This document shows, piece after piece, positions 9,227 to 18,152 of a stretch of DNA of 64,000 nucleotides (position 1 is its first letter; each line of letters starts with the position of its first letter). The stretch covers positions 432,858 to 496,857 of the forward strand of contig NZ_AQUR01000107.1 of NCBI RefSeq assembly GCF_000372525.1. Direction: 5' to 3'. The translations under genes were made by a program, and so were the position numbers. A model generated the notes under the pieces. That model made no database searches, was not told where the DNA came from, and saw only the letters and a list, made by a program, of their open reading frames with translations. This DNA is from Cupriavidus neocaledonicus (GTDB taxonomy: Bacteria; Pseudomonadota; Gammaproteobacteria; Burkholderiales; Burkholderiaceae).

Positions 9227-10387
9227 GTGACCGCCTTGCTCTCCACCTTCACCCTCACTACCTTGCCGCCCTACGCCGCGGCATTCCGCGCCGAGGTGCG
9301 GGCCTTCCTGGACCAGCACCTGCCGGCGCTGCCGGCGGAAACACGGGCGCGCTCGTGGATGGGCTTCGATGCCGGCTTCAGCCGGGCGCTGGCCGCGCGC
9401 GGCTGGGTCGGCATCACGTTGCCGGCGCAGTACGGCGGCGCGGGGCTGGATCCGTTTTCGCGCTTCGTGCTGGTGGAGGAACTGCTGGCCTGCGGCGCGC
9501 CGGTGTCGGCGCACTGGATCGCCGACCGCCAGAGCGGTCCGCTGATCCTGCGCTACGGCAACGACGCGCAGAAGGCGCGCTACCTGCCCGCGATCAGCCG
9601 CGGCGAGGCCTTCTTCTGCATCGGCATGAGCGAGCCCGATTCCGGCTCGGACCTGGCCAGCGTGGCCACGCGCGGGGTGCGCCAGCCGGATGGCAGCTGG
9701 CGCCTGAACGGGCGCAAGATCTGGACTACCAACGCCGACCGCTGCCACTTCATGATCGCGCTGGTGCGCACCTCGGGCACGCCGCAGGACCGGCAGGCCG
9801 GGCTGTCGCAGTTCATCGTCGACCTGCATGCGCCCGGCGTCACGGTGCGGCCGATCCGCGACCTGGCCGGCGATGCGCACTTCTCGGAAGTGACCTTCGA
9901 CGACGTGGCGCTGGAGCCGGAGGCGCTGGTCGGCAACGAAGGCAGCGGCTGGGAGCAGGTCAACGCCGAGCTGGCGTTCGAGCGCAGCGGCCCGGAGCGG
10001 CTGTATTCCAGCGTGGTGCTGCTCGACACCTGGCTCGACGCCCTGCGCCGGCTGCCGCCGGCGCGGCGCGACACCGTTACCGCCGGCCGCCTCGCCGGCC
10101 ACCTGGCGGTGCTGCGCGCGATGTCGCTGGCAGTCACGGCGCGGCTGGCCGCGGGCGAAAGCCCGGTGGTCGAGGCCGCGCTGGTGAAGGACCTGGGCAC
10201 CACCTTCGAGCAGTCGGTGCCGGCCCTGGTGGAAGCCGCGCTCGGCGACGAACCGGCACTCGCGGCCGATGGGGCGCTGTACCGCACCCTGGCCTATGTC
10301 ACGCAGATCGCGCCGTCGTACTCGCTGCGCGGCGGCACCCGCGAAATCCTGCGCGGCATGATCGCGCGCGGGCTGGGCCTGCGCTGA
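9227..10387 (+). CDS. Acyl-CoA dehydrogenase (pair member 1)
   Basis: A 386-residue FAD-dependent acyl-CoA dehydrogenase with FCIGMSEPDSGSDLASV (FAD/substrate loop), RKIWTTNA and the C-terminal RGGTREILRGMIARGLGLR. The C-terminal motif has Gly where MCAD-type enzymes carry the catalytic Glu; a Glu in AFERSGPER could serve as base, as in isovaleryl-CoA dehydrogenase-type enzymes. The start is a GTG at 9227 preceded by ACAGGAC. It lies directly upstream of a shorter acyl-CoA dehydrogenase-like gene, suggesting a heteromeric enzyme. The substrate is probably the CoA ester formed by the first gene of the operon. Confidence 0.9.
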   Translation: MTALLSTFTLTTLPPYAAAFRAEVRAFLDQHLPALPAETRARSWMGFDAGFSRALAARGWVGITLPAQYGGAGLDPFSRFVLVEELLACGAPVSAHWIADRQSGPLILRYGNDAQKARYLPAISRGEAFFCIGMSEPDSGSDLASVATRGVRQPDGSWRLNGRKIWTTNADRCHFMIALVRTSGTPQDRQAGLSQFIVDLHAPGVTVRPIRDLAGDAHFSEVTFDDVALEPEALVGNEGSGWEQVNAELAFERSGPERLYSSVVLLDTWLDALRRLPPARRDTVTAGRLAGHLAVLRAMSLAVTARLAAGESPVVEAALVKDLGTTFEQSVPALVEAALGDEPALAADGALYRTLAYVTQIAPSYSLRGGTREILRGMIARGLGLR

Positions 10388-10425
10388 TCCGCTGCCCTCG
10401 ACCGCCATCCTGAACGAGATTGCCC

Positions 10426-11424
10426 ATGCATAACGCCTACTCCGATGCCCTCGACGCGCTGCTGCGCGACTGCTGCACGCCCGCCACGGTGCGCGCGCTG
10501 GAACAGCAGGCCGACCCGCAGCCGCTGTGGCAAGCGCTGCACGACAGCGGCTTCGCCGACTGCCTGTTGCCCGAATCCGCCGGCGGCGCCGCGCTGGCGC
10601 TGCGCGAACTGACGCCGGTGCTGTTCGTCACCGGCCGCCACGCCCTGCCGCTGCCACTGGCGCAGACCCTCTTTGCGCGCGCGCTGCTGCATGCCGGCGG
10701 CATCGCGCTGCCCGACGGCCCGATCGCGCTGGCGAGCTTCGACGATGGCGCCGCCGCCACGCTCGTGGCGGACGCCCGCCATGCGCAATGGTTCCTGCTG
10801 CAGGACGGCGAACGCTGTTTGCTGCTGCCGGCCGCGGCGGCGCACGCCGAGGCCACCGGCGCACACGGCGACCTGACGCTGCGCGTGGCGCGCCCCGACC
10901 CCGCCGCGCCCGCGGCATTCCAGTTGCCGGCCGGCACCGTGCGCACGCAGGGCGCCTGCCTGCACGCGGCACAACTGGCCGGCGCGCTGTCGCATGTGCT
11001 TGACATGACGCTGCAGTACGCCAACGACCGCCAGCAGTTCGGCCGCGCCATCGGCAAGTTCCAGGCGATCCAGCACCAGGTCAGCGAGATGGCCGAGCAT
11101 GTCGCCGCGGCGCGCGTGGCGGCGCAACTGGCCTGCGACAGCGACGGCGCCACGCCCGACCCGTTGCGCGCGGCGATCGGCAAGCTGCGCGCCAGCGATG
11201 CGGTCACGCCGGTGGCCGCGATCGCCCACGCCGTGCACGGCGCGATCGGTATTACCGAGGAATATGACCTGCAGCTCTATACGCGCCGGCTGCATGCGTG
11301 GCGCGTGGCGGACGGGTCGGAACGGTGGTGGAGCCGCGTGCTGGGCGAAGCGGTCTGTGCCAGCGACGGCTGCAAGGCGGTGGAGCTGCTGCGCGACTGG
11401 TGCGAGCCGGCGCCCGCCGTCTGA
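10426..11424 (+). CDS. Acyl-CoA dehydrogenase-like protein (pair member 2)
   Basis: A 332-residue acyl-CoA dehydrogenase family protein, shorter than the usual 380-400. The C-terminal helical domain is clear (LQYANDRQQFGRAIGKFQAI, MAEHVAAARVAAQLA, HAVHGAIGITEEYDLQLYTRRL), while the N-terminal and middle domains are reduced and lack the clear SEPxxGSD loop. Such short partners form alpha2-beta2 acyl-CoA dehydrogenases with an adjacent full subunit, as known for actinobacterial steroid side-chain enzymes. The ATG at 10426 is chosen; a TTG two codons upstream is in frame. It ends 30 bases from the convergent spoVR-like gene. Confidence 0.87.
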   Translation: MHNAYSDALDALLRDCCTPATVRALEQQADPQPLWQALHDSGFADCLLPESAGGAALALRELTPVLFVTGRHALPLPLAQTLFARALLHAGGIALPDGPIALASFDDGAAATLVADARHAQWFLLQDGERCLLLPAAAAHAEATGAHGDLTLRVARPDPAAPAAFQLPAGTVRTQGACLHAAQLAGALSHVLDMTLQYANDRQQFGRAIGKFQAIQHQVSEMAEHVAAARVAAQLACDSDGATPDPLRAAIGKLRASDAVTPVAAIAHAVHGAIGITEEYDLQLYTRRLHAWRVADGSERWWSRVLGEAVCASDGCKAVELLRDWCEPAPAV

Positions 11425-11454
11425 AGCGGCGGGGCCGGTGGCGCCGCCTGCCGC

Positions 11455-13008
11455 TCAGGCGGCCAGGCTCAGCCCGCTGCCGTGCGGGCGGCGGTGGCGG
11501 CGCTCAGGCTTGCATTCGTACTTGAGCTCGGTGCGGCCGTCTTCATAGGCCACCTCCAGCCGCACGGTAAAGCCCCACAGCCGGGTCACGTGCCGCACCA
11601 CCTCATCGAAGTTGTGCGCCAGCGGACGCCGGTCGTTCTGCAGGTGGCGCAGCGTCAGCGAGCGGTCGCCGCCGACATCGACGTTGGTGACCTGGATATT
11701 GGGCTCCATGCTGGACAGGTCATACTGCGCCGCCATCAGCTGGCGGATGGCGCGGTAGCCCTCGTCGTCATGGATCGCGGTGACGCGCAGCTTGCCCTCG
11801 CGGTCATCGTCCAGCACCGAGAACAGCTTGAGCTCGCGGATCACGCGCGGCGACAGGAACTGCAGCAGGAAGCTCTCGTCCTTGAAGTTGCGCATGGCGA
11901 AGTCGAGCGTCTTGCGCCAGTCGGTGCCGGCGATTTCAGGGGCCCAGCGATAGTCCTCGTCGGTCGGGTTCTCGCACATGCGGCGCAGGTCCTGGAACAT
12001 CAGGAAGCCCACCGTGTAGGGGTTCATGCCGCTGTAGTAGGGGCTGTGGTACGGCGGCTGGTAGATGACGTTGGTGTGCGCCTGCAGCAGCTCCATCATG
12101 AAGGCGTCGTTGACCAGCTTTTCCTCGTACAGCTGGTTGATGATGGTGTAGTGCCAGAACGTGGCCCAGCCTTCGTTCATCACCTTGGTCTGGCGCTGCG
12201 GATAGAAGTACTGCGCGATCTTGCGCACGATGCGCACGATTTCGCGCTGCCATGGGGCCAGCTTGGGCGCGTTCTTCTCGATGAAGTACAGCAGGTTCTC
12301 CTGCGGCTCGGGCGGGAACGGCACATCGGGCTCGGGCGTGTCGTCTTCCGACGCCAGTGCGTGCGGCCGGTGCTTGGGCAGCGTGCGCCACAGGTCGTTG
12401 ACCTGCATCTGCAGGTAGTTCTCGCGGTCGGCCTGGCGCGCCTTTTCCTCGGTGATCGACAGCTTCTTGGGCCGCTTGTAGCGGTCCACCCCGTAGTTCT
12501 GCAGCGCGTGGCAGGAATCGAGCAGCAGCTCCACCTCCTGCTCGCCGTAGCGCTGCTCGCACTCGGCTACATAGTTCTTGGCGAACAGCAGGTAGTCGAC
12601 GATGGCGTCCGCGTTGGTCCAGGTGCGGAACAGGTAGTTGCCCTTGAAGAAGGAGTTGTGGCCGTAGCAGGCATGCGCGATCGTCAGCGCCTGCATCGGC
12701 ATGGTGTTCTCCTCCATCAGGTAGGCGATGCAGGGATTGGAGTTGATGACGATCTCGTAGGCCAGCCCCATGTGCCCGCGCTGGTAGCTGCGCTCCGACG
12801 CCAGGAAGTGCTTGCCGTAGGACCAGTGGCTGTAGCCCACCGGCAGCCCCGCCGACGCGTAGGCGTCGAGCATCTGCTCCGCGGTAATGATCTCGATCTG
12901 ATTGGGATAGGTATCCAGGCCGAACTCGCCGGCGATGCGGGAAATTTCGCGGTCATACCGGTTGATCAGCTCGAAGGTCCATTCCGAACCCGTGGACAGA
13001 TAAGCCAT
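11455..13008 (-). CDS. SpoVR family protein (YcgB-like)
   Basis: A 517-residue SpoVR/YcgB protein. The N-terminal half carries the family's His/Glu-rich block (GYSHWSYGKHF, HACYGHNSFFK, MNEGWATFWHYT) and the C-terminal part ends in a basic tail. E. coli YcgB is 510 residues and stress induced; the Bacillus protein affects spore cortex, but its biochemical activity is not known. The ATG at 13008 follows AAAGGGGCGAAG. It is the third gene of the minus-strand prkA-yeaH-spoVR run, 128 bases after yeaH, a linkage known from many proteobacteria. Confidence 0.95.
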   Translation of the reverse strand: MAYLSTGSEWTFELINRYDREISRIAGEFGLDTYPNQIEIITAEQMLDAYASAGLPVGYSHWSYGKHFLASERSYQRGHMGLAYEIVINSNPCIAYLMEENTMPMQALTIAHACYGHNSFFKGNYLFRTWTNADAIVDYLLFAKNYVAECEQRYGEQEVELLLDSCHALQNYGVDRYKRPKKLSITEEKARQADRENYLQMQVNDLWRTLPKHRPHALASEDDTPEPDVPFPPEPQENLLYFIEKNAPKLAPWQREIVRIVRKIAQYFYPQRQTKVMNEGWATFWHYTIINQLYEEKLVNDAFMMELLQAHTNVIYQPPYHSPYYSGMNPYTVGFLMFQDLRRMCENPTDEDYRWAPEIAGTDWRKTLDFAMRNFKDESFLLQFLSPRVIRELKLFSVLDDDREGKLRVTAIHDDEGYRAIRQLMAAQYDLSSMEPNIQVTNVDVGGDRSLTLRHLQNDRRPLAHNFDEVVRHVTRLWGFTVRLEVAYEDGRTELKYECKPERRHRRPHGSGLSLAA

Positions 13009-13136
13009 CTTCGCCCCTTTCGTCCGCGCAAGACAGGCAGGCCGGTGCTTGCGGCGCGGGCGCGCCGCCGGATCCCTGTCTTGCCAATATTGCCTTCTTC
13101 ACCGCGGCTTGCCGGCAATCCACCGGCCAGCACTGA

Positions 13137-14399
13137 TTATGCCGCGCGTTTCTGGAACAGGTCGTGCAGCACCGGGTAGATCTCGTCCGCGCCGATGATG
13201 CGCTGCATCGCAAAGTGATCGAACTGGCTCTTCACCGTCAGATACTCTTCCCACAGGTTCTGCGGCTCTTCCGACGCTACCTCCACATAGGCGTAATACT
13301 GCACCAGCGGCAGGATCGACTCGCGCAGCAGCCGTCCGCACAGCTCGGAATCGCCGGCCCAGTTATCCCCGTCCGAGGCCTGCGCGCAATAGATGTTCCA
13401 CTGGCTGGGCGGATAGCGGTCGTGGATGACCTCCACCATCAGCTTCAGCGCGCTCGACACGACGGTGCCGCCGGACTCGCGCGAGTGGAAGAAATCTTCC
13501 TCTTCGACTTCCTTCGCCACGGTGTGATGGCGGATAAACACCACGTCGATGCGCTCGTAGTTGCGCTTCAGGAACAGGTACAGCAGCATGAAGAAGCGCT
13601 TGGCCAGGTCCTTGCGGCTTTCGTCCATCGAGCCGGACACGTCCATCAGGCAGAACATCACCGCCTGGGCCTGCGGGCGCTTCTTGAGCACGCGGTTGTT
13701 GTAGCGCAGGTCGAGCTTCTCGATAAAGGGGACGCGGTCGATGCAGGCACGCAAGTGCCGCATCTTCTCCATCAGCTCGAGCGTGCGTTCGGCGTAGGGA
13801 CCGTCCTGTTCCAGCGCCTCGGCATAGGCCAGCTCCAGCTGGCGCAGCCGCTTTTGGTAAGGGCTGGACAAGGCAATGCGCCGCCCCAGCGAGCTGCGCA
13901 TGGTGCGCAGGATCGACAGGTTGGACGGCGTGCCGTCGATGGAATACCCGGCGCGCACCTTGCGCACCTCGGCAATCTTGGCGAGGTGGCGCTTGGCCAG
14001 GTCCGGCAGCGCCATGTCCTCGAAGAAGAAATTGAGGAAATCCTCGCGCGACAGCGTGAAGACGAAATCGTCCTCGCCCTCGCCGCTGTCGCTGGCCCGC
14101 GAACCAGTCCCGCCGCCGCCCTGCTGCTGGCGGTCGAAGGAATCGCCCTTGACGAACTTCTTGTTGCCAGGGTGAATCCACTCGCGCCGCCCGCCCGGGC
14201 CGTGGTGGAAGATCGGTTCGCTGATGTCCTTGACCGGAATGGACACCTGCCCGCTCTGCTCGATGTCCATGATCTTCCGGCCGGACACCGCCTTTGCCAC
14301 CGCTTGCCGGATCTGCTCGCGGTAGCGCTTGATGAAGCGTTGCTGGTTGACGGCACTCTTGTTGCCGCCGTTTTCGCGCCGATCGATGACCGTAGCCAT
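13137..14399 (-). CDS. yeaH: YeaH/YhbH family protein (DUF444, von Willebrand A-like)
   Basis: A 420-residue DUF444 protein. It has a basic N-terminus (QQRFIKRYREQIRQAV), a glycine-rich linker around residues 94-101 and a von Willebrand A-like domain with the metal-site motif DVSGS at about residues 253-257. It is the partner of PrkA/YeaG; in E. coli yeaG and yeaH form a RpoS-dependent operon linked to nitrogen starvation. Here it starts 37 bases after prkA with GAGGG before the ATG, so it is co-transcribed. Its molecular role is not established. Confidence 0.95.
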   Translation of the reverse strand: MATVIDRRENGGNKSAVNQQRFIKRYREQIRQAVAKAVSGRKIMDIEQSGQVSIPVKDISEPIFHHGPGGRREWIHPGNKKFVKGDSFDRQQQGGGGTGSRASDSGEGEDDFVFTLSREDFLNFFFEDMALPDLAKRHLAKIAEVRKVRAGYSIDGTPSNLSILRTMRSSLGRRIALSSPYQKRLRQLELAYAEALEQDGPYAERTLELMEKMRHLRACIDRVPFIEKLDLRYNNRVLKKRPQAQAVMFCLMDVSGSMDESRKDLAKRFFMLLYLFLKRNYERIDVVFIRHHTVAKEVEEEDFFHSRESGGTVVSSALKLMVEVIHDRYPPSQWNIYCAQASDGDNWAGDSELCGRLLRESILPLVQYYAYVEVASEEPQNLWEEYLTVKSQFDHFAMQRIIGADEIYPVLHDLFQKRAA

Positions 14400-14436
14400 A
14401 TGTTGCCCTCGTTGAGAGACCTGTTCCGCGGCGCCG

Positions 14437-16359
14437 TTACGATGACTTTCTTACGCGCAGATACCACTCCACCAACAGTCTCACTTGCTTGGGCGTGTAC
14501 CCCTTCTCGACCATGCGGTTGACGAAGTTCTCGTGCTTGTCCTGGTCTTCGCGCGAAGACTTGGCATTGAACGAGATCACCGGCAGCAGGTCCTCCGTGG
14601 TGGAGAACATGCGCTTCTCGATCACCATCCGCAGCTTTTCATAGCTGGTCCAGACCGGGTTCTTGCCACCGTTGTTGGCCCGCGCCCGCAGCACGAAGTT
14701 GACGATCTCGTTGCGGAAATCCTTCGGGTTCGAGATCCCCGCGGGTTTTTCCACTTTCTCCAGCTCGTCGTTCAGCGCGTTGCGGTCGAGGATTTCGCCG
14801 GTGTTGGGATCGCGGTATTCCTGGTCCTGGATCCACAGGTCGGCGAACACTACATAGCGGTCGAAGATGTTCTGCCCGTACTCCGAATACGATTCAAGGT
14901 AGGCGGTCTGGATCTCCTTGCCGATGAACTCCACGAACGGCGTGGTCAGGTACTCCTTGATATACGACAGCAGCTTGGCTTCCTGCTCCGGCGGGAACTG
15001 CTCGCGCTCGATCTGCTGTTCGAGCACGTACAGCAGGTGCACCGGGTTGGCCGCCACTTCGGTGTTGTCGAAGTTGAAGACCTTGGACAGGACCTTGAAC
15101 GCGAAGCGCGTCGACAGCCCGTTCATGCCCTCGTCGATGCCGGCGTAGTCGCGGTATTCCTGGTACGACTTCGCCTTCGGGTCGACGTCCTTCAGGCTCT
15201 CGCCGTCGTAGACGCGCATCTTCGAGAAGATGTTGGAGTTCTCGGGCTCCTTGATGCGGGTGAGCACCGCGAACTGCGCCATCATCTTCAGCGTGTTGGG
15301 CGCGCAAGGCGCGGCCGACAGCGAACTGCTGCGCAACAGCTTGTCATAGATCTTGACCTCGTCGGACACGCGCAGGCAGTACGGCACCTTGACGATATAG
15401 ATCCGGTCGAGGAAGGCCTCGTTGTTCTTGTCCGCCTTGAAGGTCTGCCACTCGGCCTCGTTCGAGTGCGCCAGGATGACGCCGTCGAACGGGATCGCGC
15501 CGAAGCCTTCCGTGCCCTTGTAGTTGCCTTCCTGGGTCGCGGTCAGCAGCGGGTGCAGCACCTTGATCGGCGCCTTGAACATTTCGACGAACTCGAGCAG
15601 GCCGCGGTTGGCCAGGCACAGGCCGCCGGAATACGAGTACGCGTCCGGGTCGTCCTGCGGGAAGTCCTCGAGCTTGCGGATGTCGACCTTGCCCACCAGC
15701 GACGAGATGTCCTGGTTGTTCTCGTCGCCCGGCTCGGTCTTCGAGATCGCGATCTGCGACAGCACCGACGGACGCAGCTTCACCACCTTGAACTTGGTGA
15801 TGTCGCCGTTGAACTCGTGCAGGCGCTTCACTGCCCATGGCGAGGCAATGGTATTGAGATAGCGCAGCGGGATGCCGTAGTCCTCTTCCAGGATCTTGCC
15901 GTCTTCTTCCGGCGAGAACAGGCCCAGGGGCGACTCGTGGATGGGCGACCCCTTCAGCGCGTAGATGGGGATCTGCTCCATCAACGCCTTCAGCTTCTCC
16001 GCGAGCGAGGACTTGCCGCCGCCGGGAGGCCCGAGCAGATACAGGATCTGCTTGCGCTCTTCCAGGCCCTGCGCCGCGTGCTTGAAGAACGAGACGATCT
16101 GCTCGATCGTGTCCTCCATGCCGTAGAAGTCGCGGAAGGCCGGATAGATGCGAATGACCTTGTTGAAGAACAGGCGGGACAGCCTGGGATCATGGTGGGT
16201 ATCCACCAGCTCAGGCTGACCGATCGCGGCGAGCATGCGTTCGGCAGCGGTCGCGTAGGCAGTCGGATCCTTCTTGCAGATCTCCAGGTACTCCTGGATG
16301 CTGTATTCCTCTTCCTTGCGAGCTTCGAACCGCGTAGCGTAATGGCCAAAAATGTCCAT
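14437..16359 (-). CDS. prkA: PrkA/YeaG serine protein kinase
   Basis: A 640-residue PrkA family kinase (E. coli YeaG is 644). The N-terminal AAA domain has the Walker A motif GPPGGGKS at residues 110-117, and the C-terminal half carries the PrkA kinase-like domain (FVEFIGKEIQTAYLESYSEY, DRYVVFADLWIQDQEYRDP). The family phosphorylates serines on partner proteins and in enterobacteria is induced by starvation under RpoS. The ATG at 16359 is preceded by GGGAGTGAGG. It heads the prkA-yeaH-spoVR operon, which implies one transcript for a stress-response module. Confidence 0.96.
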   Translation of the reverse strand: MDIFGHYATRFEARKEEEYSIQEYLEICKKDPTAYATAAERMLAAIGQPELVDTHHDPRLSRLFFNKVIRIYPAFRDFYGMEDTIEQIVSFFKHAAQGLEERKQILYLLGPPGGGKSSLAEKLKALMEQIPIYALKGSPIHESPLGLFSPEEDGKILEEDYGIPLRYLNTIASPWAVKRLHEFNGDITKFKVVKLRPSVLSQIAISKTEPGDENNQDISSLVGKVDIRKLEDFPQDDPDAYSYSGGLCLANRGLLEFVEMFKAPIKVLHPLLTATQEGNYKGTEGFGAIPFDGVILAHSNEAEWQTFKADKNNEAFLDRIYIVKVPYCLRVSDEVKIYDKLLRSSSLSAAPCAPNTLKMMAQFAVLTRIKEPENSNIFSKMRVYDGESLKDVDPKAKSYQEYRDYAGIDEGMNGLSTRFAFKVLSKVFNFDNTEVAANPVHLLYVLEQQIEREQFPPEQEAKLLSYIKEYLTTPFVEFIGKEIQTAYLESYSEYGQNIFDRYVVFADLWIQDQEYRDPNTGEILDRNALNDELEKVEKPAGISNPKDFRNEIVNFVLRARANNGGKNPVWTSYEKLRMVIEKRMFSTTEDLLPVISFNAKSSREDQDKHENFVNRMVEKGYTPKQVRLLVEWYLRVRKSS

Positions 16360-16510
16360 ACCTCACTCCCGTCAGAGTTCACGTCCGAGGCGTAGGTAGT
16401 GCTACCCCCAAGGCTTCGCGCAACGTTCGCGGTACACCACCCCGGCCTGGCGACCTGTCATGTTGCGAAGTCTTTACTTCATCATAGTCAAATAACGGCG
16501 ATGGTGGAGT
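16360..16510 (-). promoter_or_regulatory. Upstream region of prkA with candidate -10
   Basis: The gap upstream of prkA is less GC-rich than its surroundings. On the minus strand CTATGAT at 16487-16481 resembles a stationary-phase (RpoS) -10 element, without a good -35; RpoS promoters often lack one. GAAGT-CTTT-ACTTC at 16468-16481 forms a small dyad beside it. The rest of the gap up to 16639 shows no gene. Regulation by RpoS is inferred from the E. coli homologue. Confidence 0.3.
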
Positions 16511-16639
16511 CCGAGTTGACGAATCTGCGACGATGCAACGGATGTTTCGGTACTGCCTTCCCGCTGCCATTGCCGCCGGATTCTGCTGTCAGCTTTTGGC
16601 TGATTTGTGCTCGGCTTCGCCCCCGCGCGCGACGGGCCA

Positions 16640-16668
16640 TTGACCATGCTTGTGACACACCTTACACC
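16640..16668 (+). promoter_or_regulatory. Candidate sigma70 promoter
   Basis: TTGACC at 16640-16645 and TACACC at 16663-16668 are separated by exactly 17 bases. The -35 is near consensus, the -10 is moderate. It points rightward into a region with no protein gene that ends in an intrinsic terminator at 16712-16743, so it may drive a small RNA. Confidence 0.4.
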
Positions 16669-16674
16669 TTTCCC

Positions 16675-16743
16675 GGGATCCGTGCACATCCGGTTTTGTA
16701 ACCATAAGCACGAAAGCCGGCACAGGTGCCGGCTTTCATTTTT
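16675..16743 (+). ncRNA. Candidate small RNA ending in intrinsic terminator
   Basis: A transcript starting about seven bases after the promoter at 16640-16668 would be roughly 70 bases and end in a 12-bp perfect stem (GAAAGCCGGCAC/GTGCCGGCTTTC, 16712-16737) followed by ATTTTT. No reading frame of note lies inside. The terminator's U-run is on the plus strand, yet the flanking genes are both on the minus strand, so it does not serve either of them. A U-rich single-stranded part (CGGTTTTGTAACC) precedes the stem. Expression is unproven. Confidence 0.4.
16712..16743 (+). terminator. Rho-independent terminator (plus strand)
   Basis: A perfect 12-bp GC-rich stem with a two-base centre at 16712-16737 is followed by ATTTTTC. 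The mirror strand lacks a U-run after the stem, so termination is rightward. It belongs to the candidate small RNA. Confidence 0.75.
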
Positions 16744-16825
16744 CGCATGGTCTCAGACGTTTTGCGTCATGCGCGCACTAGCACACGGACAGTGCTGATA
16801 GCGCTTTGCGCCCGCGCGGGCAGGG

Positions 16826-18013
16826 TCACAGCGTGCGCGCGACCAGCTCTTTCATGATCTCGTTGGAGCCGCCGAAGATCTTGCTCACGCGTGCGTTCGC
16901 GTACATGCGCGCGATCGGGTATTCCAGCATGTAGCCGTAGCCGCCGTGCAACTGCAGGCACTCATCGATGACCTGGCAGTTCTGTTGGGTGCACCACCAT
17001 TTGGCCATCGCCGCGGTCGCCGCGTCGAGCTGGCCGTCCATCAGGCGCTGCATGCAGTCGTCGACGAAGGTCGCGGCGATAGTGGCCACGGTCTTGCATT
17101 CCGCCAGCTTGAAACGGGTGTTCTGCAGGTCGCCGAGCGGCTGGCCGAACACCTTGCGCTGGCGCACGTAGTCGGTGGTCAGCTCGATCGCGCGCTGCAT
17201 GGTGGCGACCGCGCCCAGCGCAATGATCATGCGCTCCTGCGGCAGCTGCTGCATCAGCTGGTAAAAGCCCTGCCCCTCCTGCGTGCCGAGCAGGTTGTCG
17301 CACGGTACCAGCACGTCGTCGAAGAACAGCTCGGCGGTGTCCTGGCCCTTCTGCCCGATCTTTTCCAGGATGCGGCCGCGACGGAAGCCCGGCAGGTCCC
17401 GGGTTTCCACCATGACCAGCGACACGCCGCGCGAACCGGCTTCGGGATCGGTCTTGGCCACCACGCAGATCAGGTCGGCGTGGTAGCCGTTGGTGATGAA
17501 GGTCTTGGCGCCGTTGATGCGATAGCAGTCTCCGTCCGGGGTCTGTTCCCGCAGCGCGCGGGTGCGTATCGCTTTGAGGTCGGAACCGGCGCCGGGTTCC
17601 GACATCGCGATGGCCGCCACCAGTTCGCCGCTGGCCATCTGCGGCAGCCATTTCCGCTTCTGCGCCTCGGTGCCGTAGCGCAGCAGGTAGTGCGCCACGA
17701 TGCCGCTGTGGACGTTGTTGCCCAGGCTGGTGCAGACCGCGCGCGACATCTCCTGGGTGATGATGGCCTCGTGGGCGAAGGTGCCGCCGCCGCCGCCGTA
17801 TTCCTCGGGGATGCTGGCGCACAGCAGCCCGATCTGGCCGGCGCGGCGCCACATGTCGCGGTCGATGTAGCCCTGCTCGGCCCAGCGCGGCTCGTTGGGG
17901 GCGAGTTCGCGCTCGACGAAGCGGCGCACGGTGTCCTGGAACATTTCCAGCTCTTCGTTCATCCAGGGGGTCTGGCGTGCGGCGGGCGCCGCGTTCTGGT
18001 CTTGGGATCCCAT
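16826..18013 (-). CDS. Acyl-CoA dehydrogenase
   Basis: A 395-residue acyl-CoA dehydrogenase with AIAMSEPGAGSDLKAIRTRA, KTFITNGY, the tail helix TDYVRQRKVFGQPLGDLQNT and QLHGGYGYMLEYPIARMYAN near the C-terminus. It oxidises an acyl-CoA to the enoyl-CoA with FAD. The pattern is that of short/branched-chain type FadE enzymes common in Burkholderiales. The chosen ATG at 18013 (MGSQDQ) begins after a weak ribosome-binding site; a longer frame to 18136 reads through non-protein-like sequence. It is the last gene of the minus-strand operon headed by a Bug receptor at 22798. Confidence 0.9.
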   Translation of the reverse strand: MGSQDQNAAPAARQTPWMNEELEMFQDTVRRFVERELAPNEPRWAEQGYIDRDMWRRAGQIGLLCASIPEEYGGGGGTFAHEAIITQEMSRAVCTSLGNNVHSGIVAHYLLRYGTEAQKRKWLPQMASGELVAAIAMSEPGAGSDLKAIRTRALREQTPDGDCYRINGAKTFITNGYHADLICVVAKTDPEAGSRGVSLVMVETRDLPGFRRGRILEKIGQKGQDTAELFFDDVLVPCDNLLGTQEGQGFYQLMQQLPQERMIIALGAVATMQRAIELTTDYVRQRKVFGQPLGDLQNTRFKLAECKTVATIAATFVDDCMQRLMDGQLDAATAAMAKWWCTQQNCQVIDECLQLHGGYGYMLEYPIARMYANARVSKIFGGSNEIMKELVARTL

Positions 18014-18082
18014 AAGTCGTACCGGTATCAGGGTAAACGTGAACAATGAAGCGGCAGGCCCCGGTCGACGCCGGATTTCCTG

Positions 18083-18096
18083 CCTATATAAATAGG
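18083..18096. promoter_or_regulatory. AT-rich palindrome before acyl-CoA dehydrogenase
   Basis: CCTAT-ATAA-ATAGG forms a dyad in the 139-base gap between the enoyl-CoA hydratase gene and the acyl-CoA dehydrogenase gene. On the minus strand it contains TATTTATAT next to TTGCGC, so an internal promoter or operator is possible. Confidence 0.25.
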
Positions 18097-18152
18097 GGCG
18101 CAAGCCAGGGGGGTAACCGGCGCGGCGGGACATCAAGCCCGGCCTGCCCCCT

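Noticed and set aside
10420..10425. TTG at 10420 as start of the second acyl-CoA dehydrogenase
   Set aside because: An ATG two codons later (10426) has equal spacing to the purine-rich ACGAGA and is the more usual start.
16712..16743. Terminator of the acyl-CoA dehydrogenase gene (16826-18013)
   Set aside because: That gene is transcribed leftward; the U-run follows the stem only on the plus strand.
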